From an uncultured Clostridia bacterium (lineage in GTDB: Bacteria > Bacillota > Clostridia > Christensenellales > UBA1242): a stretch of 58,625 bases of DNA. The translations under genes and the position numbers were made by a program. Under the pieces are notes generated by a model, which made no database searches, was not told where the DNA came from, and worked only from the letters and a program-made list of their open reading frames with translations. The stretch spans positions 1-58,625 of the forward strand of contig CANQKH010000007.1 in the NCBI GenBank assembly GCA_947624415.1, read 5' to 3'. Positions 42,044-50,331 of this stretch are shown piece by piece; the stretch's first letter is position 1; the number at the start of each line of letters is the position of its first letter.

Positions 42044-42499
42044 ATGGAAAGATATAACAAATTCTATTATTTAATATCAAGTATAAGCAAAAGCATACAA
42101 AAAATTAAAAATGAAGAAATGGCAACGCTTGGGCTGAGGGGAAAACAAGTGCAATGTCTTTATCATTTATTTAATGAAGAAGAAGGTATATCCATGCTTA
42201 AATTGTGTCAAGTTTGTGGTGAGGACAAAGGTGCGATGTCGCGGACTATAAGTGAATTAGAGAAGGGTGATTTTTTATATGTTGAAGAGACAAAGACGCA
42301 AAAATACAGAAATCCAATTAAGTTAACAAAACGAGGCAGAGAGGTTGGCGAATTTGTAAACAGAAAAATAAATGAGATGTTTGCTATTGGAAGTGAGGGT
42401 GTAAAAGAGGAAGATAGGGATAAATTGTATGAGAATTTGTCTATAGTAGATCAAAACTTAAAAAATATTTGTAGTAATTATGGAGGTAACAATGATTAA
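42044..42499 (+). CDS. MarR-family transcriptional regulator
   Basis: This 151-residue winged-helix protein has a dimerisation helix at the N terminus, then LRGKQVQCLYHLFNEEEGIS, the recognition region LCQVCGEDKGAMSRTISELEKG near 60-81 and the wing YVEETKTQKYRNPIKLTKRG near 85-104. It overlaps the degV gene by 8 bp, so they are translationally coupled. MarR regulators beside fatty-acid binding DegV/FakB proteins suggest control by acyl groups (compare FabT), which is an inference. It probably represses itself through the dyad at 41991. Confidence 0.9.
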   Translation: MERYNKFYYLISSISKSIQKIKNEEMATLGLRGKQVQCLYHLFNEEEGISMLKLCQVCGEDKGAMSRTISELEKGDFLYVEETKTQKYRNPIKLTKRGREVGEFVNRKINEMFAIGSEGVKEEDRDKLYENLSIVDQNLKNICSNYGGNND

Positions 42500-43340
42500 A
42501 GTATTAATTGATTCTTCGTCTGATTTAGACCAAGAAGAGGCCGATAAATTAGGAGTAACCTTGCTCCCAATTCAGGTGAGATTTGGCAATGATGAATATT
42601 TGGATGGAGTAAATCTTTCACATAAAAGATTTTTTGAACTTTTAATTGAAAACGACGATTTGCCTAAAACAAGTCAAATAAATGAATTTAGATATGAAGA
42701 GGCTTTTGAAAAAATGACACAAAATGGCGATGATGTTATTGCAATTATATTATCATCAAAATTGTCTGGCTCATATAATTGTGCGGTTTCGGCAGCAAAA
42801 AAGTTTAATGGAAAGGTAAGAGTTATAGACAGTTTGAATGCCTGCATAGGGGAAAGAATATTATGTCAATATGCGTTAAATTTAATAAAGGATGGTCTAT
42901 CTTTGGATGAAGTGGTCTCAAAATTGGAGGAGAATAAAAAGAAAATAAAACTATTGGCTTTGCTTGATACTTTAAAATATTTAAAAAGAGGGGGAAGAAT
43001 TTCTGCAGTTGTAGCCCTTACAGGAGAGGTCTTTAATATAAAACCTGTTGTTTCCGTTGAAAATGGTGAAGTAAAATTAGTTGGAAAAGCAGTTGGTTCA
43101 AGGAAGGGAAACAACCTTTTAATGAAATTAGTTGAAAATTGTGGAGGTATTAATTTTTCAATGCCTTTTGCGGTGGCATACTCAGGGCTTTCAGATCAAT
43201 TACTGCAAAAATACCTTGAGGACAGCAGAACAATTTGGGAGAAAAATACAGATAACATTCCTCAGTATATGATAGGAAGCACAATTGGAACTCATGTTGG
43301 ACCCGGTGCTATAGCGGTATGTTTTTTTGCAAACGATTAA
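42492..43340 (+). CDS. DegV-family fatty-acid-binding protein
   Basis: This 282-residue protein has the DegV fold: VLIDSSSDLDQEEADKLGV at the N terminus, the KTSQINEFRYEEAF segment, IILSSKLSGSYNCAVSAA near 86-103 and LDTLKYLKRGGRIS near 158-171. DegV proteins bind a fatty acid and, as FakB, present it to the FakA kinase for incorporation into phospholipid. No FakA gene is in the window. The ATG at 42492 follows GGAGGT; the first 8 bp overlap marR. Confidence 0.92.
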   Translation: MIKVLIDSSSDLDQEEADKLGVTLLPIQVRFGNDEYLDGVNLSHKRFFELLIENDDLPKTSQINEFRYEEAFEKMTQNGDDVIAIILSSKLSGSYNCAVSAAKKFNGKVRVIDSLNACIGERILCQYALNLIKDGLSLDEVVSKLEENKKKIKLLALLDTLKYLKRGGRISAVVALTGEVFNIKPVVSVENGEVKLVGKAVGSRKGNNLLMKLVENCGGINFSMPFAVAYSGLSDQLLQKYLEDSRTIWEKNTDNIPQYMIGSTIGTHVGPGAIAVCFFAND

Positions 43341-43387
43341 TTTTTTTGCATATTACTAAAAAAAATAAAGAAAATAAACATAGTTGT

Positions 43388-43417
43388 TTGACATCATAGA
43401 AATAAAGATGATATAAT
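43388..43417 (+). promoter_or_regulatory. Promoter of the VirD4-like gene
   Basis: TTGACA at 43388-43393 and TATAAT at 43412-43417 are separated by 18 bp. Confidence 0.75.
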
Positions 43418-43442
43418 ATAAAATATAAAAGGAGAGAAAAAT

Positions 43443-45497
43443 ATGCAAAAATCAGGTTGGGGAAGAAGATTTAAGTTAGGCTTAATATTCTTCATTATTC
43501 TTGGTATAGTTGGTTTTGCTGTCGGTGTACTTATCAGCTATGTCATGAATAAAGATTTAAAGACGGCTTTATACAGCCCAGAAAGTCCTTATTCCTTGGT
43601 TTGTGCTATCATAGGTGCACTTATTGGTCTTGGAATGGGGCTGTTTAGCAGGAGAAAAATTAATGCGAATACAAACACTGGTGTCGACACAGAAGGAAAA
43701 GATTCGGATATAGCATTCGATTCAAAATTCATCACACCAGAAGAAATGAAAACCGATAAGGAACTTATTTACACCACATGGAGTAACTTGCCAAAGTGTA
43801 ACAAAACGGGATTTGTTTTTAGAAACAAACAAGCGGGCGGACACTTTGAAATAAACATGAAACCTGAAACTCATGCTCTTGTTCTTGGTACAACCGGAAC
43901 AGGTAAAACTCAGGTTCTTGCAAACCCAACAATACGTATATTGGCACACTCTGGTGAAAAGCCAAGTATTGTTATGACCGACCCTAAAGGTGAACTTTAT
44001 GCAGATAATGCAGCAATTTTACAGGAAGAGGGCTATAAAATTATAGTTTTAAACTTAAATGACCCTTATGCATCTTCTATGTGGAACCCAATGGAAATTG
44101 CCTACAAAACTTATGAAAGGGCAGGTAATCTTGCAAAAGAGGTTAAAACTTTTGACGACAAAACGCCAGATGAGGCAGGTTATGCGACATTTAAAGATGA
44201 TGTGTTAATGGGACAAAAATATGGCAAAACATGGTATGGTTTTGAAGGAAAAGCCTTCCCAACGAAAGAGATGTTGCAACAGGAACTTGAATCAAGACAG
44301 GTTCAACTTGAAGACGAAGCAAAGAGTGATATTAGAAATATTTCCCTTTCGCTTATTCCTGAAGACCCTAACAGTAAAGACCCAACATGGACAAATGGTT
44401 GCCGCGACTTTATAACAGGTATTATGTATGCCATGATGGAAGACACCAGAGACCCAAGATTGGGTATGACACTTGACAAATTCAATTTCTTCAACTTATA
44501 TAAAATATGTATGAGAAGAGACCCTGCTGGAGATAGAGAGAGTGCGTTAAAAACAGTTACAACTTACGCTGACGGAAGAGATAAAGTTCGTGGAAACGTT
44601 TATCAATTAATGAGCGGTGTATGTCTTGCCGGTGGTGTAACTCAAAGGTCCTTCCTTTCAACGTTATCATCGTCAATTGGTAAAACTCTTGGTGATGAAG
44701 GTATTCTTTTCTTGACAAGCGGAACAGATATAGACTTTACAAAAATACCAGAAGTTCCAACAGCATTCTTTATAAGAATTCCTGACCACAAAACAGAAAG
44801 ACACCCACTTGGTGTTCTATGTATAAGCCAGTTATATAAGGTTTTGGTTGATGTTGCAAACAAAACAGTAAATCCAAAGACTGGAAAGGGTGGAACATTG
44901 AAACGTCCTGTTTACTTTATTCTAGATGAATTTGGTAATATGCCAGCCGTTCCAAACTTTGGAACAATGGTTACAGTATCGCGTTCAAGAAAGATATTCT
45001 TTGAAATTATTTTGCAGTCATATAAACAACTTGATATTAAATATGGACCTGATGAAGCTCAAAACATTCGTGGTAACTTCCAGATGGAAGTATTCTTAGG
45101 ATCTGAAGACCCAACAACAATTCAAGCCTTTTCTGAGGCCTGCGGTGAAACAACGGTATTCAGTGAGGAAATGCAGAGGTCAAGACAGACGAGCAGGGAT
45201 ATTGCATCAAGTGGTGAAAATATTACAATATCCACTCATAGAAACAGAAAGCCTTTACTTGATAAACAAGAGTTGAGACAACTTCCACGATGGACTGTTG
45301 TTGCGAAGATATTCCGTAAGGCAATTATGAAAGATGTTATGACTCCATTCTATGAAACAAAATGTATGGAAAAGAAATCAGCTCCTCCAATTGTTTCAAT
45401 GTCAAAGAAACTTGATATAGACAAGATTTACTATGATATTGACAGAAGAAATCAAATTGTTATGGGCAAGCAAAAAAATCCTTATGAGGAAGACTAG
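43443..45497 (+). CDS. VirD4/TraG-type coupling ATPase
   Basis: This 684-residue protein has two N-terminal membrane helices (about 12-33 and 49-66) followed by the T4SS coupling-protein ATPase: Walker A LGTTGTGKTQVL near 147, MTDPKGELY near 179, Walker B VYFILDEFGNMPAVPNF near 490, then SRSRKIFFEIILQSYKQLD, ending near QLPRWTVVAKIFRK. Coupling proteins select substrates, often by C-terminal signals, for type IV secretion or conjugation. No relaxase, VirB4 or pilus gene lies nearby; neighbours are degV and veg, so it is an orphan here. It has its own promoter and terminator. Confidence 0.92.
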   Translation: MQKSGWGRRFKLGLIFFIILGIVGFAVGVLISYVMNKDLKTALYSPESPYSLVCAIIGALIGLGMGLFSRRKINANTNTGVDTEGKDSDIAFDSKFITPEEMKTDKELIYTTWSNLPKCNKTGFVFRNKQAGGHFEINMKPETHALVLGTTGTGKTQVLANPTIRILAHSGEKPSIVMTDPKGELYADNAAILQEEGYKIIVLNLNDPYASSMWNPMEIAYKTYERAGNLAKEVKTFDDKTPDEAGYATFKDDVLMGQKYGKTWYGFEGKAFPTKEMLQQELESRQVQLEDEAKSDIRNISLSLIPEDPNSKDPTWTNGCRDFITGIMYAMMEDTRDPRLGMTLDKFNFFNLYKICMRRDPAGDRESALKTVTTYADGRDKVRGNVYQLMSGVCLAGGVTQRSFLSTLSSSIGKTLGDEGILFLTSGTDIDFTKIPEVPTAFFIRIPDHKTERHPLGVLCISQLYKVLVDVANKTVNPKTGKGGTLKRPVYFILDEFGNMPAVPNFGTMVTVSRSRKIFFEIILQSYKQLDIKYGPDEAQNIRGNFQMEVFLGSEDPTTIQAFSEACGETTVFSEEMQRSRQTSRDIASSGENITISTHRNRKPLLDKQELRQLPRWTVVAKIFRKAIMKDVMTPFYETKCMEKKSAPPIVSMSKKLDIDKIYYDIDRRNQIVMGKQKNPYEED

Positions 45498-45540
45498 TGA
45501 TTAAATTTCCTAATTAGGAATATAAACTTAATAATATAAA

Positions 45541-45593
45541 AAAGCATATTGGCAGACACATTAAATATTTGCAAATCCAATATGCTTTTTTTT
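45541..45593 (+). terminator. Intrinsic terminator of the VirD4-like gene
   Basis: AAAGCATATTGG (45541-45552) pairs with CCAATATGCTTT (45577-45588) and is followed by a T-run. Confidence 0.85.
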
Positions 45594-45684
45594 AATAAAT
45601 AAAAAAAACATTTAATTAAAAAATAAATTAATATAAAACGATGTTGTTATAATAGAATTTAATGAATATGGAGTAACAAATACT

Positions 45685-45915
45685 TCAATTTTCTATAAAT
45701 ATGACATTCCCACAAAGGACATCATAATATGAGAAAGTTTGAATATTTTTTTCTTCTATGGCGACTGTGAAAACACTTGGATAGACATCTTTTATAATAC
45801 CATTAAGGGTGTCGTATTTTTTTCTCCCTCTATTTACATTCATTTCAACGGCTCTCCCTTTCAATGATAGAATTTTGTCTTTTACTTCATCAATACTAAG
45901 TCCGGCCTTTCGCAT
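45685..45915 (-). CDS. veg: Veg protein
   Basis: This 76-residue protein has the Veg pattern: DEVKDKILSLKGRAVEM, VNRGRKKYDTLNGIIKDVYPSVFTV and a final YYDVLCGNVIFIE. Veg is a small, highly expressed SH3-like protein found across Firmicutes and reported to affect biofilm formation and spore germination. The ATG at 45915 follows AGGAGGAG. It is divergent from the SPOCS/LysM gene, as in other clostridia. Confidence 0.93.
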   Translation of the reverse strand: MRKAGLSIDEVKDKILSLKGRAVEMNVNRGRKKYDTLNGIIKDVYPSVFTVAIEEKNIQTFSYYDVLCGNVIFIEN

Positions 45916-46024
45916 AATACTCCTCCTAAATAATTTTTGCCAAGATTTTAAAATTTTAAACAAAATAGTAATAAAATTATAAAATCCATCGTAAATATAT
46001 CTCGTAAATGTATTTGGAGGTAAT

Positions 46025-47539
46025 ATGGCATTTGAAAAGGAAAAATTTGAAGTTGCAAGAAAGGTTGATTTCAATAAAGGTGAAGTAACCGTTGAATGTA
46101 ATCTTTCGGCAGGAAGCAGTGTCGCAAAGATTTTATCATTATCCGTTGAGGGCTATGTGTTAAGTAGTGAAACACTTAACGGTGTGGTGAATTATTCAGG
46201 TGCGGTCGATTTAAAACTTGTTGTATTGGGGGAAGATGGTGAAATAAATTCAACTTGTTCAACCTGTCCTTTCTCGTCAAAGTTTGAAAGTGGTGAGATT
46301 CAAAATGGGCAAGATGCTTTTGTAAAAGTAAAGGTTATTGATTATAATGTTGAATCAATAGGCGGAGAGATGGTAAAGGTTGGAGTAATGCTAGAACAAA
46401 GCGGATTTCTTCTTTCAAACAGGGAAGTTGCCTGCCTTGCTTGCCACGATGATGACATATGCCTAAAACAAGATGAAATGACACTTATAAAATATCTTGG
46501 CTTTTCAAAGAGTGAAGCAACAGTTGAAAGCGAGATAAATTTAAGAGAAAACATTAAAAAAGTTTTACTCACTGAGAGCCATGTGCTTGTTAGAAATGTT
46601 GACACGGGAGTTGGATTTGTATCTGTAAGTGGCGATGTGATTTCAAGAGTGCTGTATTTAAATGAAGATGATAAGTTTGAAAGTGGATATGTAAATGATA
46701 CCTTCAAAGAAGAGGTGGAACTTTCTTCATGCACACGCGAGAGTTTTGTTGAGGGTGATGCATATGTGAAACAAGAAAGTGTTGTAACTGAAATTGTCCA
46801 AGATGAAAAGGGTGGCAAAATTGTAGTTAAAGTTCCAATTACTATATCGGCAAGGGCATACGAGGAGGGGAAAAGAGGAGTTATTCAAGACTTATACAGC
46901 ACAAAAAATGAATTAAATGTAACAACAGAATCATTTTCAATGACAAGAGTAAGCCCATTAGATATTGTAGAGGGAAAAATAGAAGGGTCATTATCGCTTG
47001 AAGAGGAGCATCCACGTGTGGATAAATTACTTTTCAATGGTGGAAACAGTTTGACGGTTACAAATGCTTATATCAATGATGGAGAAATTACAATTGAAGG
47101 AATTGCAAAAACAAGTGTTGTATATCTAAATGACGAGGATTCGTCATTGCATAGTGTTCAACTCGATGTTCCATTTGTATTGTCAGATAAATTTAGTGAA
47201 GAAGAGGGAGGAAGCCTTTATATTGATGCTACTTTAAACGATGTTGATGTTGTTGTCAAAAAGGGTAGAGAAATTTATTACGATGCAAAGGTAAAGGCGA
47301 GTGTAAACTATTGCCATGATGAGGCACAAGGAGTTATAAGTGATGCTTCTGCTTTAGATGAATATGGGAAAAAGGATTATGCAATGGAGGTGATTTTTGC
47401 TCCTGCAGGTGAAGATTTGTGGACTGTCGCAAAGAAGGCAAAGGTTAAAGAGGAGCAGATTGTTGCCCAAAATCCAGAGGTTATTTTCCCAACAACAGAT
47501 TATACACCATTGGTTCTATTTTATCAACGTGTAGAATAA
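46025..47539 (+). CDS. SPOCS (DUF3794) and LysM spore-envelope protein, SipL-like
   Basis: This 504-residue protein has repeated SPOCS/DUF3794 units (for example AFEKEKFEVARKVDFNKGEV, then CNLSAGSSVAKILSLSVEG; a second unit near 160-290; a third near 290-430 with SFSMTRVSPLDIVEGKIEG). It ends in a LysM-like domain (DLWTVAKKAKVKEEQIVAQN then PLVLFYQRVE). This is the layout of SipL, which links the coat basement protein SpoIVA to the forespore in Clostridioides difficile. The start follows TGGAGGT. It is divergent from veg and upstream of spoIIR. Confidence 0.85.
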   Translation: MAFEKEKFEVARKVDFNKGEVTVECNLSAGSSVAKILSLSVEGYVLSSETLNGVVNYSGAVDLKLVVLGEDGEINSTCSTCPFSSKFESGEIQNGQDAFVKVKVIDYNVESIGGEMVKVGVMLEQSGFLLSNREVACLACHDDDICLKQDEMTLIKYLGFSKSEATVESEINLRENIKKVLLTESHVLVRNVDTGVGFVSVSGDVISRVLYLNEDDKFESGYVNDTFKEEVELSSCTRESFVEGDAYVKQESVVTEIVQDEKGGKIVVKVPITISARAYEEGKRGVIQDLYSTKNELNVTTESFSMTRVSPLDIVEGKIEGSLSLEEEHPRVDKLLFNGGNSLTVTNAYINDGEITIEGIAKTSVVYLNDEDSSLHSVQLDVPFVLSDKFSEEEGGSLYIDATLNDVDVVVKKGREIYYDAKVKASVNYCHDEAQGVISDASALDEYGKKDYAMEVIFAPAGEDLWTVAKKAKVKEEQIVAQNPEVIFPTTDYTPLVLFYQRVE

Positions 47540-47557
47540 TTTTAGTAAAAAATCGTC

Positions 47558-47588
47558 AAAATAGGCAAAAAATGCCTATTTTTTATTG
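47558..47588 (+). terminator. Intrinsic terminator
   Basis: AAATAGGCA pairs with TGCCTATTT and is followed by a T-run, ending the SPOCS gene. Confidence 0.9.
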
Positions 47589-47634
47589 ATTTTCATTCAA
47601 TTTGTTGGAAATAATTGTTTCACAAGGAGATTTT

Positions 47635-48159
47635 ATGAAATATATTATTGGAATTTTTGCTGCGTTAGGACTTGCCTTAATCTTTATTTTTTGCCCCATA
47701 AAAAATATAGGTCAGCCACAAAAGGAATATCTTAGAATACATATTCGAGCAAACTCAAACTCCACCGAAGACCAAAGGGTGAAATATATGGTTAAAGAGG
47801 CAGTGGTCGATGCTTTAATACCATTGCTGTCAAATATTGAAACATTTGAAGATGCAAAAATGATGATGCAAAAGAACTTTGACCTTATTGAGAATGTTGC
47901 TAATAAGGTGTTAAGTGAGGAAGGTTTTTCATATAAATGTAAGGCAGAAATTGACAACGAATATTTCCCTGCAAGAACTTATGATACAATAACTCTTGGA
48001 GAGGGGTATTATGATGCCTTAATTTTGCAACTTGGAAATGCTGAGGGGGATAATTGGTGGTGTTTGGTTTTTCCGGCATTTTGCTTCACAAATTCGCAAA
48101 ATTCTGACAATATTGTATATATTTCTAAGATTTGGGAGATAATTAAAAGTGTAATCTAG
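47635..48159 (+). CDS. spoIIR: Stage II sporulation protein R
   Basis: This 174-residue protein has an N-terminal signal/anchor (residues 4-20). The SpoIIR domain follows: YLRIHIRANSNSTEDQRVKY near 33-52 with the conserved HIRANS, a long helix pair, AEIDNEYFPARTYDTITLGEG then GYYDALILQLG and the DNWWCLVFPAFCF motif. SpoIIR is secreted from the forespore and triggers SpoIIGA to process pro-sigma-E in the mother cell. It ends soon after the core, so it is on the short side. The ATG at 47635 follows AAGGAG. Confidence 0.93.
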   Translation: MKYIIGIFAALGLALIFIFCPIKNIGQPQKEYLRIHIRANSNSTEDQRVKYMVKEAVVDALIPLLSNIETFEDAKMMMQKNFDLIENVANKVLSEEGFSYKCKAEIDNEYFPARTYDTITLGEGYYDALILQLGNAEGDNWWCLVFPAFCFTNSQNSDNIVYISKIWEIIKSVI

Positions 48160-48168
48160 GAGGAAACT

Positions 48169-48852
48169 ATGAAAAATAGACTATTAATAGTTGTTGCACT
48201 TTTCTTTATTTTTGCATTTTCGTTTGCGGGCTTTGGTTTTATGATGAAAAATGATGTAATTGAAAAGAGTGGGGAAGAAATTGTTGAGACACTCACTACT
48301 GCTGAAAACAGAACTGTTCAAACAAAATTAAAAAGATGGGGATATTATACAGGTTCTGTGGACGGCATATATGGTTCAAAAACAAAGCAGGCAGTTAAGG
48401 ATTTCCAAAGAAAAAATGGACTTGCAGTTGATGGAATAGTTGGGCCTAAAACGGCGGCAGCCCTCGGTATGACGTTGTCGTCAAGCAAAACGACTCAGTC
48501 ATCAAACGACCTTTATCTTCTTGCAAAATGTGTTTATGCCGAATCAAGGGGTGAGCCTTATACTGGGCAGGTGGCAGTTGCTGCAGTAATTTTGAATAGA
48601 GTTAAGAGTCCATCTTTCCCCAATACAATATCTGGGGTGATTTATCAACCTTATGCGTTTACTGCAGTCAGCGATGGGCAAATAAATCTCACGCCAAACA
48701 GCACTGCATACAAAGCGGCACAAGATGCTCTTAATGGTTGGGATCCAACATATGGATGCTTATATTATTATAATCCTGCAACTGCGACAAGTTCATGGAT
48801 ATGGTCAAGAAAAACAGTTGTAACAATAGGAAAGCACGTTTTTGCTATTTAA
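48169..48852 (+). CDS. sleB: Spore cortex-lytic enzyme SleB
   Basis: This 227-residue exported protein has a signal peptide at 1-24. A peptidoglycan-binding domain lies at about 46-102 (TVQTKLKRWGYYTGSVDG, then KDFQRKNGLAVDGIVG). The hydrolase_2 lytic transglycosylase domain begins LAKCVYAESRGEPYTGQVAV near 118, with the catalytic Glu in AESRGE, and ends YYNPATATSSW. SleB attacks the spore cortex at germination and depends on YpeB, encoded 12 bp downstream. The start follows TAGGAGG. Confidence 0.95.
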   Translation: MKNRLLIVVALFFIFAFSFAGFGFMMKNDVIEKSGEEIVETLTTAENRTVQTKLKRWGYYTGSVDGIYGSKTKQAVKDFQRKNGLAVDGIVGPKTAAALGMTLSSSKTTQSSNDLYLLAKCVYAESRGEPYTGQVAVAAVILNRVKSPSFPNTISGVIYQPYAFTAVSDGQINLTPNSTAYKAAQDALNGWDPTYGCLYYYNPATATSSWIWSRKTVVTIGKHVFAI

Positions 48853-48864
48853 AAGGAGAGTTTT

Positions 48865-50259
48865 ATGAAGGAAAGATATGATGACAGCAAGGAAAGTGTG
48901 CTTGCTGATGAAAAGAAAAAGAATAAAAAAAACAAGGGAGCAATTATTGGACTTGCAATTGCGACAGGAGTTTTAGGTTTGTCAACGCTTGGTCTTGGTA
49001 TAGGCTTTGGTATAGCAGACGGAAAGGCTATGGAATATAGAAACGAACTCACAAATATATATAATGAAAATTTTTATAATATGCTTGACAGTGTAAACAA
49101 TCTTGAAAATAAATTGTCAAAAACATTAAATTCAAATGGAGTTTCATATCAAAGAAAAACATTGCTTGAGGCATCAAAAAATGCAAGTGAAGCAGAAATA
49201 TCTGTCTCACAATTGCCATTATCACAAGCAGAAATTCAAGAAATAGTAAAATTTGTAAATCAAATTTCTGGTTATACCTCAACACTTGCAAGCAAAATGG
49301 TTGACGGGACGGAATTAACAAAGGAAGAGATATCAACACTCGATGATATACATAAAAGCATATTACAACTTAAAAATCAACTGAATGAATTTGAAAGAAA
49401 AATGGAAAAAGGTTATTCTATTATTGACAATATCGATATTGATGTAAAAAACAATGATTTTTCTCAACTTATAACTTTGTCTAAAAGTAATGCAATAGAA
49501 TATCCAACAATGATTTATGATGGTCCATTTTCTGACAGTGTAACGGACAGTAAAGTTAAAGGTTTAAAGGGAGAAATTGTATCCAAAGGTAAAGCCCAAG
49601 AAATAGTAGAAAAGCAATTTAAAAACACGGCGGAAATAAAGTTTGAAGGAGAAACAAAGGGCAAATTTGAAACTTATAATTTTAGAATAAAAAATTCAGA
49701 TAGTGAAATGTTATATATTCAAATATCAAAGGTTGGCGGCCACATATTAACTATTAGTGGTGCTGGCAAGGATGGAGAGGCAACAATAGATATGGATGCT
49801 GCAAAGGACTTGGCGATAAAATTTGCAAAGGAGAATGGAGTTGAAGACGCACAAGTCGTGTGGAGTGATCAAATCAAAGAAGATGTATATTTGAATATTG
49901 CCCCATCATCAAATGGAATTATTCTTTATCCCGATCTTGTAAAGGTTAAGATTGATTTAACAAATGGCATGATTGTTGGATATGATGCGACAACTTATTT
50001 TACAAATCATATTTCTCGCACACTTAAACGTGGTATATTAGCTGAGAGTGATGCACGTGGAAAAGTGCCATCAAACTTTGAGATTGTGCAGAGCCGACTT
50101 GTTTTAAGTCCACTCGAATATAACAGAGAAGTTGTATGTTATGAAGTGGAAGCAGATTATCAAAATGACACATATTACTTTTATTTCAATGTTGAGAATG
50201 GAGAACTCGAAAATGTTTTAAAGGTAATAAAAACTGATAATGGCAATCTATTAATGTAA
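48865..50259 (+). CDS. ypeB: Germination protein YpeB
   Basis: This 464-residue protein has a basic N-terminal tail, a membrane helix at about 26-50 and a helical domain (about 60-190) followed by PepSY-like repeats near 230-460 (SKGKAQEIVEKQFKN; DMDAAKDLAIKFAKENG; VCYEVEADYQNDTYYFYFN). YpeB is needed for SleB deposition and stability in spores. The pair is conserved across spore formers. The start follows AAGGAGAG and a terminator comes right after the stop. Confidence 0.95.
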   Translation: MKERYDDSKESVLADEKKKNKKNKGAIIGLAIATGVLGLSTLGLGIGFGIADGKAMEYRNELTNIYNENFYNMLDSVNNLENKLSKTLNSNGVSYQRKTLLEASKNASEAEISVSQLPLSQAEIQEIVKFVNQISGYTSTLASKMVDGTELTKEEISTLDDIHKSILQLKNQLNEFERKMEKGYSIIDNIDIDVKNNDFSQLITLSKSNAIEYPTMIYDGPFSDSVTDSKVKGLKGEIVSKGKAQEIVEKQFKNTAEIKFEGETKGKFETYNFRIKNSDSEMLYIQISKVGGHILTISGAGKDGEATIDMDAAKDLAIKFAKENGVEDAQVVWSDQIKEDVYLNIAPSSNGIILYPDLVKVKIDLTNGMIVGYDATTYFTNHISRTLKRGILAESDARGKVPSNFEIVQSRLVLSPLEYNREVVCYEVEADYQNDTYYFYFNVENGELENVLKVIKTDNGNLLM

Positions 50260-50287
50260 AAGACATTTTTAAAGTGTCTTTTTTTAT
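50258..50287 (+). terminator. Intrinsic terminator of sleB-ypeB
   Basis: AAAAGACA pairs with TGTCTTTT and is followed by a T-run; it overlaps the ypeB stop codon. Confidence 0.85.
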
Positions 50288-50315
50288 TGTTTTAAAACAA
50301 ATTTTATGCTATAAT
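50287..50315 (+). promoter_or_regulatory. Promoter of the priA operon
   Basis: TTGTTT at 50287-50292 and TATAAT at 50310-50315 are separated by 17 bp, shortly before the ATG at 50332. Confidence 0.7.
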
Positions 50316-50331
50316 AACTTTTGGAGAATTT

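Noticed and set aside
43443-45497. The VirD4-like gene as part of an integrative conjugative element
   Set aside because: No integrase, relaxase, VirB4 or att-like repeats lie around it; neighbours are housekeeping and spore genes.
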